Of a stretch of DNA of 64,000 nt, positions 58,027 to 64,000 are shown piece after piece. Origin of the DNA: Pyrrhosoma nymphula (Eukaryota; Arthropoda; Insecta; Odonata; Coenagrionidae); contig OY754330.1 of NCBI GenBank assembly GCA_963573305.1, positions 2,666,001 to 2,730,000 of the forward strand, in the 5' to 3' direction. Below the pieces are notes generated by a model. The model saw only the letters and a list, made by a program, of their open reading frames with translations, searched no databases and had not been told where the DNA came from. Positions within the stretch are counted from its first letter, which is position 1, and each line of letters starts with the position of its first letter. The position numbers and the translations under genes are program-made.

Positions 58027-58479
58027 GTCGTCTTAATAAAATTATCTGTGGAGTTCACTACGTTTTCTCATTTATCCATAATGGAAAACTTCCACCATAT
58101 CTCGCCGGAATTCATATCCTCTATCTGCAACGATGGGCGGACATGTGTTGGAGCTGAATAAACCAGCAACCGCCTGCAACAGATTCAAATACAACAAATT
58201 GTAGCTTAATATGATCGCAACGCAGCCAAACGTGCAGTTCAATTGGAACGGAATAGAATACGAAACAGCTTCAGCTTCTTCAATTGCCACTGCATAGCAC
58301 AGAGCGCAACTGCGGCACGATCACGAAACTAACCTATTGCTTGCAACAGTTGTTTGAAACAGTATTGTCCGACAATGGCTGCAGCCATTTCGCCGCGACA
58401 ACAATTAATTCCACCATTGCTAGTGAGAGTAGTAGTAAGGAATTTCAGTGAGAAAGAGATCTTGAGTAGGAGTTGCGAC

Positions 58480-58947
58480 CAGTGGCGGATACATATAGGG
58501 GGCGCCCCCCCCCCCCTTGCGGGGCCGCCCCCTCCAGTCAGCCCGCACGCTATTCGTTCGTGTCTTTCGTCAGTCGACTCTGAGTCGAGTTATCGAGTAG
58601 TTGTACTTTCTTATGTAGCACGCGCGCGCGTCCGCGTCATCGTATTTTATACGTTTCTGTCTGGCACTTAGATAGCTAACCGACGAGAAAATTCGCGGCC
58701 ATTCTAGTGATCTCGATACGTTATTCTGTCTGGCATTTGTTCGAGAAAAGTCGCGAACATTCTACTGTTTGTATTTGTTCACACTCCTTAAAAGTCTGGA
58801 AGCGAACATTCTGGCACCGAATGTTCTCGAAACAACCGAGCTACATATATAAGGGAAGCAGAGTCGCTGCCAGGCGGTCAGTTTGAAAGCTACAATCGTC
58901 GCGATAACTTGCGCCCCCCGCTTGAATTTTTTCTGTATCCGCTACTG
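58480..58947. mobile_element. hAT-type MITE, 468 bp
   Basis: Ends CAGTGGCGGATACA and TGTATCCGCTACTG form a terminal inverted repeat with one mismatch. GTTGCGAC flanks both sides (58472-58479 and 58948-58955), the 8-bp duplication expected of hAT elements. GGGGGCGCCCCCC-type runs lie just inside both ends. No transposase. Confidence 0.9.
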
Positions 58948-59206
58948 GTTGCGACATGTTTTAATGCCCCCGAACTATATCTGTAGCAGCCACCATTCTG
59001 CATCTGCTGTCGGATCATCATCCACTATTCTCTTGTTAACGCATTCCCTCCCACTAGGTACTGAAGGTAATTATCTTAAGGAGTTGTATATCATCTAATT
59101 TCTGTTGAAATTTGAAACCTTACCGATTACTTAAAAGTGAGAGGAGCCAGTCAATATTCTATCGTGCAGTGAAGAATAATGATGGAATGAGAATCACTCG
59201 ATGAGT

Positions 59207-59212
59207 TTTATT
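59207..59212 (-). terminator. Polyadenylation signal of the small secreted-peptide gene
   Basis: AATAAA on the minus strand, 27 nt after the TAG of exon 2. Confidence 0.55.
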
Positions 59213-59238
59213 GACGACGAAATTCGTTGCAATTCGTT

Positions 59239-59415
59239 CTATCGATTCGCGAACACATAACTTTGGCCGTCAACAACTCGCTTCACGATCTTGCTCTGTT
59301 TGCGTGTGTGTGGTTACCATGGGTACGCATCACGTTAGAAAAGAGGAGATAGGTTATAACTTACGGAGATGACGGCGACGAATGCGAGGAAGGCGAAGAG
59401 AAGGCACTTGTTCAT
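59239..59415 (-). CDS. Two-exon gene for a 35-residue secreted peptide
   Basis: Exon 1 (59365-59415) encodes MNKCLLFAFLAFVAVIS, a clear signal peptide with 15 of 17 codons ending in G or C in an AT-rich region. The donor GTAAGT follows at once (59359-59364). The 69-nt intron (59296-59364) has a pyrimidine tract, a CTAAC branch-point word and no AG until the acceptor AAACAG. Exon 2 (59239-59295) continues in phase for 18 residues (SKIVKR then VVDGQSYVF...), ends TAG, and is followed 27 nt later by AATAAA (59207-59212). A TATA box lies at 59467-59474. KR may be a processing site. No cysteines occur after the signal. Function unknown. A short cuticular, neuropeptide-like or defence peptide are all possible. 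Splicing is predicted, not shown. Confidence 0.6.
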
Positions 59416-59466
59416 GGTTCGTGGTGTGGTCGAGCGATGTCCTTCCAAGTGCTCATCCTTCGCGTG

Positions 59467-59474
59467 TATATATA
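59467..59474 (-). promoter_or_regulatory. TATA box of the small secreted-peptide gene
   Basis: Minus-strand TATATATA, 52 nt upstream of the ATG at 59415. A start site about 25-35 nt downstream would fall at about 59437-59450, leaving a 5' UTR of some 25-35 nt. No second element was recognised. Confidence 0.55.
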
Positions 59475-59722
59475 GACATAGTACACACACGCTACTGTAT
59501 GCAAACTGCAATGCGTGAAAAAACACGTGCCAGGCTGCGTTCGAAAAACATGTTCCGGAACTATGCATCGCGACTCTTGATTCTAATTTTTCATCCGTCC
59601 TTCTTTTTTTTCTCCTCAATCGGCGCAATTATAAAAAAAAATAATCTTTCAAAAATCCCTCTGCTGCGTGAGTTTATCTGAAATAAGAGGTCGTCTATCA
59701 AATGTCGAATGTGTCGTTTCAC

Positions 59723-59764
59723 GGACACGATGACGACGATGAATGCGAACAACGCAATGCCATT
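59723..59764 (-). pseudogene. Decayed paralogue of the signal-peptide exon
   Basis: Minus strand: NGIALFAFIVVIVS encoded up to TCC|GTGAAA aligns with exon 1 of the neighbouring gene. TCGCATTC.TCG.CGTCATC and TCCGT.A are shared, with a 3-nt insertion. The ATG is not in frame and no TATA box or second exon is apparent. Confidence 0.45.
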
Positions 59765-59776
59765 CAGCGCAATGGC

Positions 59777-60654
59777 TTAACGGTCGCTCAACACCCAAAG
59801 GCCTTGAGTTAATTAACGCAGTTAATTAATGAGTATTAATGTGCCCACAGAGTGAGAAATGTATTATATTCGCGCATTGATACATTACACTAATATTTGA
59901 GCTTTGGTAATTCCTCAGTATTACTTCACTGGCATTCGATATCAAACTTCCATATTCGTGCCAAGTGGTTGCATTCAGACCAAGTGGGTCCATATTCGAA
60001 ACTTCGCGTAGTGGGGGAAAATCCTTTAAAGATGGCCAAAAGTAAAAAAAATAAAGTTTCTATGTAGCTTATGTTCGATGATACCTTGGATAGACTGATA
60101 TGTTGGAGCTGCAATAAAATGCATTTGACAGGACGGCAAGCATTCGCCAATTCGCACAAAGCAGTGTCAAAGTGACACGAAAACTGTACAAAGTGCCATC
60201 GGACACCCAAGAAAATAGTTCAATCGGAATTTCACTCTTCACATGTTATTATTCTTCCGCAATATTCTTACTATAAGAGGTAAGTGTTAATTGGAGAGTA
60301 ATTTCTGATATGTTTTTTTCTGACATGCGTCCTATTGAATTTAGAATATTGTCTCTAGGAGTAAATGGAAAATTCACTAAAATCAAGAATATCCTTTCAA
60401 ATTCAGAGCCGCGAGCTTATATGCCCTTGACAACACGAATATATTTAGTTGTTTACTTTGCCATGATTGAGGTTGCCATAATTTTTATTTATTTTTGTGT
60501 GCATGGGTACCAGGTTGTGTGTATAATCAGTGCAAAACCTTTTAACAACATTACACATTTATTTACACACCTTTGACGATTACTTTATTAACCCATTAAA
60601 ATCCACCAGTTCGTAAATAGGACATGCAGTAAGATTTCATGTGAGTATAAAGTT
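59777..60654. other. No gene seen
   Basis: Anonymous DNA. The 88-codon frame at 60310-60576 (+) encodes a hydrophobic segment (LVVYFAMIEVAIIFIYF) but lacks splice, promoter or codon support. Confidence 0.3.
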
Positions 60655-61370
60655 AGGGTTACCCGGTTTAGCCGAACACCACCCGGTTTTCAATGCTCTT
60701 TTTCAGCCCCCGATTAAATGTCCAGAAAACAGGGTTTTTATGATCTTCTACCCAGCTCCGATAGTAGAACGGTAGAATCTTTTCTTCCATCGCGTAATAT
60801 TTAAAAAATGAGGTGATACCCTTTATCTTTTTGCACCAAAATATGATAAAATAAAAGATTAATTTAGATTTAACTCGAAACTTCGGGTTGTTTAATCTTA
60901 CGTATTTGTAAATTTTACTCCACATTCAGTTTACATTAAACCACCCTTCTCAATACAATCAGAAATATTACATCAATATTAATGCTGTTATGCCGAACTA
61001 TCCCTCACGCCCTGTACGTCTGCTTCAATCAAACACTTTCAAATAATATTATTTTTTATCACACTCCGCTTCCACAAACAATGCTCAATCACTCGCTTCA
61101 AACATGCGGTCAGGCGGCCATTATTGTTTGGGATATACACCACGTGCTCCCACAAGAATGCAACCTAAAGCCGTCATGGTAATAATAAACACCAAAACAC
61201 GTGCTCTACGCCAAAATGCGAATTTAAGAAAATGGACTAAAACTTTTATTGATAATCCCCCGGTTTGTCATTGTATTTTAAAATAAAAAAGGGGGGATTG
61301 CCATATTTTATAAAATATGATAATCCCCCGTTTTTTTTTCATTTTAAAATATGGCAACCCTATGCAAAGT
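60655..61370. repeat. Possible DNA transposon with AGGGTTACC/GGCAACCCT ends
   Basis: AGGGTTACCCGG at 60655 and ATGGCAACCCT at 61351-61361 are short inverted ends. AAAGTT words stand outside both. Within lie several AATCCCCC/GGGGGATT blocks, including the hairpin at 61292-61329. No transposase. Confidence 0.35.
61292..61329. repeat. Hairpin-forming palindrome
   Basis: GGGGGATT...AATCCCCC arms enclose the perfect 18-bp palindrome CATATTTTATAAAATATG, with two mismatched positions between. Confidence 0.9.
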
Positions 61371-62429
61371 TAAATTTATTGCGACCATTAGGATTTAAGA
61401 AATAGTGTCACCATATTTTAAAGAGTGTGCTGAATGGTGAAGCTTGGGGAATCTTTATTGAAATGTTCATACATTTTATTCTCCGGCAGCACTTGAAGTA
61501 AGTAAATCCATTTTTTACGTGTTCTCTTTATTCACGCTTAAAAAATTTTTACCTAATATATTTACCTCAATACACCCTATGTACTACATTAGCGATCAAC
61601 TCAAAGAGTTGGACATTATTTTTTTTTCCATTTTTGTGTTCATATTACGATATGTTCAGCCCAGGTTCTTCAAGTTTACAGTGAATCATTCCAGCTCGAA
61701 TATTTCACTATGGAATTTAAAGTATGCGATATTTTACTTCCGAAGAGGCGGTGTGACTCTGCTGCACGAACTTAGAACTGCAACAACAAAATTGAATGCA
61801 AAAGAAACGTTTCCGATTCTCTCATCATGGATTTGACCGTGAGTTTGAAAGTATTAGCTTACGACGTGTCACCTAGCAGAAAATCATCATCAGAAAATCA
61901 TATGCTTATATATGCCGTCAAAGATTCGAGGTAAACATTACTCTGAACAATGAAAATAGAAAGTAACTCTGCCAAAGTTGTAGCAAAGATTTATTTACCT
62001 ACTTTGCAGATACGTAATGCGCTCAAAATCAATGCTTAATGCCCACGGATGTTACTGTAATACATTTTGTACTTTGATGTACTATTAACGGTATTGAATT
62101 ATGTGTTGTAATTATATTTATATTTTGCATTGCTAACTTAATGTACTTGTTAGTATATTGAAATTAACAGGCTTCTTTGACTAAATGACTGCACTCTAAC
62201 TTGAATGAAAGATGACCATTCCAGCGCTATAGAAATTTGAGATGAAATTTTAAACGTGCAAATATTCATCGACAGAATACGAGGAAAAAATGTATTGTAA
62301 TGGATTGATGTTATGCAATTCATGTTTCAGATTAATGTCGGCGCAGAGACGCAAGTTTGTCCTCTCGTAGTTAAAGTAGATCCTCTAGCGTATTTTTCTT
62401 CTAAAACCAATAATTAATTTTGACGGTTG
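61371..62429. other. No gene seen
   Basis: Anonymous AT-rich sequence. Confidence 0.3.
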
Positions 62430-62695
62430 TACTCAAGAGAACATGTTATTTGGATAGTTGAGGGTAGAGGGAGGAGGGTGAGGTTTGGATGGTAGAAGAG
62501 GGTAGAGCTCACCACTTGGACTAAGCCACAGAGGCGTGTGAATTTCACACATTCAGGGTAAGGGGGGCCAGTTCCTTTCCCTGGGCCACCTCGCACTCTG
62601 AGGATTTTTTTTTGTTCAGGGTTGTCCAAAGGCTTCACCCGGATTTGAACCCGGGACCCTTCGATCGGTAGCCAAGCCACCACGCTCCACTGATA
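62430..62695 (-). mobile_element. tRNA-derived SINE, third type
   Basis: Minus strand: GTGGAGCGTGGTGGCTTGGC contains an A-box-like word, and GGTTCAAATCC at 62641-62651 is a B box. The tRNA-like part ends CCGGGTGAAGCC. A roughly 200-bp body follows. The body does not match the other SINEs in the window. Confidence 0.65.
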
Positions 62696-62999
62696 TAACT
62701 TGTATGTGAACTACACAAGGAACTAAAGTTACATCAACTCTATATGATATAAGACTCATTTTATTAATATGAGAAGTAATATATTATTAAAGTTCATAAT
62801 GTGGAATAAAATCCTTCGCAGGATTATTTGGAACGCGTAATATGACTGCAATGAATCTCAGAAAGGAGTCATTACAAAATTAAAGTAGATGCTTCGCTTG
62901 ATAATGGAACATGGTCCGCGTCTTCATTCTTGATGACCAATTCAGTCAAGACGGTGTGCACAGAATATTTTATCTTAATTCACTAGTATTGTTTTATCA

Positions 63000-64000
63000 T
63001 TTTCGTATCAAATTTATTTAAGTATTCTAGCAGCTGATTGGTAAGTTCTTGGACAGTCCCCATTCTGCATCCCAACCTCGTAGACATTGTCTCGCTTTCC
63101 CTTCTAAGGATGGCCCGTTATTAGATCCCTCTTCAATTCCTCATATCTTATACCTCCTCTTATATTTCGTCTAGAATTCCTATCCTCTCCCACGCTTCCC
63201 CAGTGTTCTCCCCTCTATCACTCTCTTCAACATGTCCTCTCTTCTCAAAACCTCCTCCATCCATCTCTTCTGCCTTCTCCGCACCTCTGCCACAAGCTTC
63301 CTCTCCGACCATATCCAATACCTCTTCGTTCGTCTTCCTCGCCACCCAGCTCACCTCCATCCTTCTCCAAAACCACATCTCGAACGCCTGAAGTCTACGC
63401 ACATCCTCCCTTCGCTATGACCAAGTTTCCGACCCATATAGCGCAACGCTCCAGATTAAAGTTTTCACCAGCCTCTTCTTTACGTCTCTTCTCAGACCAA
63501 CCCTCATCAATTCCCTTCTCTTCAAAAATGCTTCTATAGCGAGCACAATTCTGCATCTGATGTTCTTACCACTAAACCCATTCTCATCTAAAATACTACC
63601 CAGATACGTAAACTGCTCGACCTGCTCTATCTTCTGCCCTCCCACCCTTATATTCAGCCCCGCCTTCTTACTTCTAGAAAATATCATCAATTTCGTTTTC
63701 TTGTGGTTTATCTTCATCCCATACTTTTCGCACTGCACCTCTAATGCATTCACCATTGACTGTAACCCCTTGGCAGACTTACTAACCAATGCTTGATCAT
63801 CTGCAAATCTCACTGATTTTATCAGCTAACCTCCTACCTTTAGTCCTACCTCCTCCTCCCCCCATGCCTCCATTACCATTTCTTCTGAGTACACGTTAAA
63901 AAGCAACGGCGATAGTGGGCACCCCTGCCGCACTCCCCGTCCTATCGTGGCCCATCCCGATTCTCCATCAGCTACCCTAACCTGCGCCGTCTGGTTCATA
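63000..64000 (-). pseudogene. LINE (family A, copy 3), runs off the window edge
   Basis: Read right to left: RT motif B GVRQGCPLSPLLFNVYSEEM near 63890-63950, an in-frame TAG at 63826-63828, then FADDQALVSKSAKG at about 63765-63810 with the FADD box. Next come EKYGM..HKKTKLMIF, FTYLGSILDENGF and WSVALYGSETWS, a stop near 63415-63417, then FEMWFWRRMEVSW and the C-terminal tail, ending near 63105. The 3' UTR continues to about 63000 and matches copy 1. The endonuclease and RT N-terminal part would lie beyond 64000. Confidence 0.85.

Larger units (their letters stand above)
54945..58120. mobile_element. Composite head-to-head Penelope-like insertion (PLE-6)
   Basis: CTATCTGCAACG occurs at 54933-54944 and 58121-58132, a 12-bp target duplication around the whole block. 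Inside, a near-complete PLE lies on the minus strand (54945-57460). After an 80-bp spacer, an internally deleted copy lies on the plus strand (57535-58077): its first third is joined directly to its 3' UTR at about 57860. Outer ends are inverted repeats (GGATAAATGAGAAAACG at 54944, complement ending at 58077), and each carries the same hammerhead-like motif. A 43-bp tail follows at the right only (58078-58120), like the short tail known next to Penelope terminal repeats. Confidence 0.9.

Noticed and set aside
62414..62683. An 89-codon minus-strand protein
   Set aside because: It is the translation of a tRNA-derived SINE, beginning inside the tRNA-like head.

Overview
This 64 kb window is AT-rich, intron-containing, repeat-dense eukaryotic DNA with no bacterial or viral gene layout. 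An insect is the best guess, or at least an arthropod. The reasons are a Ty3-type retroelement carrying a baculovirus-F-like (errantivirus-like) env, a piggyBac transposase, many Penelope-like elements (PLEs), LINEs whose ORFs pair an EEP endonuclease with a reverse transcriptase, tRNA-derived SINEs, and a compact TATA-box gene with a 69-nt intron. I could not fix the species.

Layout. 0.25-0.6 kb: LINE 3' end. 0.9-4.9 kb: a reverse-oriented, 5'-truncated LTR retroelement (LTR, broken env, integrase). 4.9-6.8 kb: a dead piggyBac. 7.6-8.2 and 20.6-21.3 kb: two apparently identical 628-bp inverted copies of an unidentified repeat. 11.1-14.9 kb: a PLE split by a 2.7-kb LINE, with a 9-bp target duplication. 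15.5-18.9 kb: scattered candidate minus-strand exons of an unidentified host gene, including a 34-nt microexon with consensus splice sites. 23.1-25.5 kb: a Tc1-like transposase split by a PLE. 27-30.4 kb: a TTAA-type MITE, a PLE tail and a Transib-like element nested in an older copy of itself. 30.7-33.6 kb: RTE-like LINE tail, (TA)n arrays, SINEs and a PLE with a long open RT and GIY-YIG frame. 34-53 kb: mostly anonymous AT-rich DNA with MITEs, a SINE, PLE scraps, tandem repeats and a few candidate exons. 53.6-58.1 kb: PLE tail, then a head-to-head PLE pair inserted as one unit. 58.5-58.9 kb: a hAT MITE with an 8-bp target duplication. 59.2-59.5 kb: the best host-gene candidate, a two-exon gene for a 35-residue secreted peptide. 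62.4-64 kb: SINE and LINE.

Two observations stand out. At least ten PLE termini, from clearly different PLE families, carry a hammerhead-ribozyme-like motif: a CTGANGA box, a covarying stem II, then GAA, a self-complementary stem III whose sequence changes from element to element, and a cleavable base. That pattern is expected of hammerheads acting as dimers. The second is the small secreted-peptide gene near 59.3 kb, with a decayed paralogous first exon about 350 bp upstream. Most of the rest of the window is a fossil record of nested transposition.
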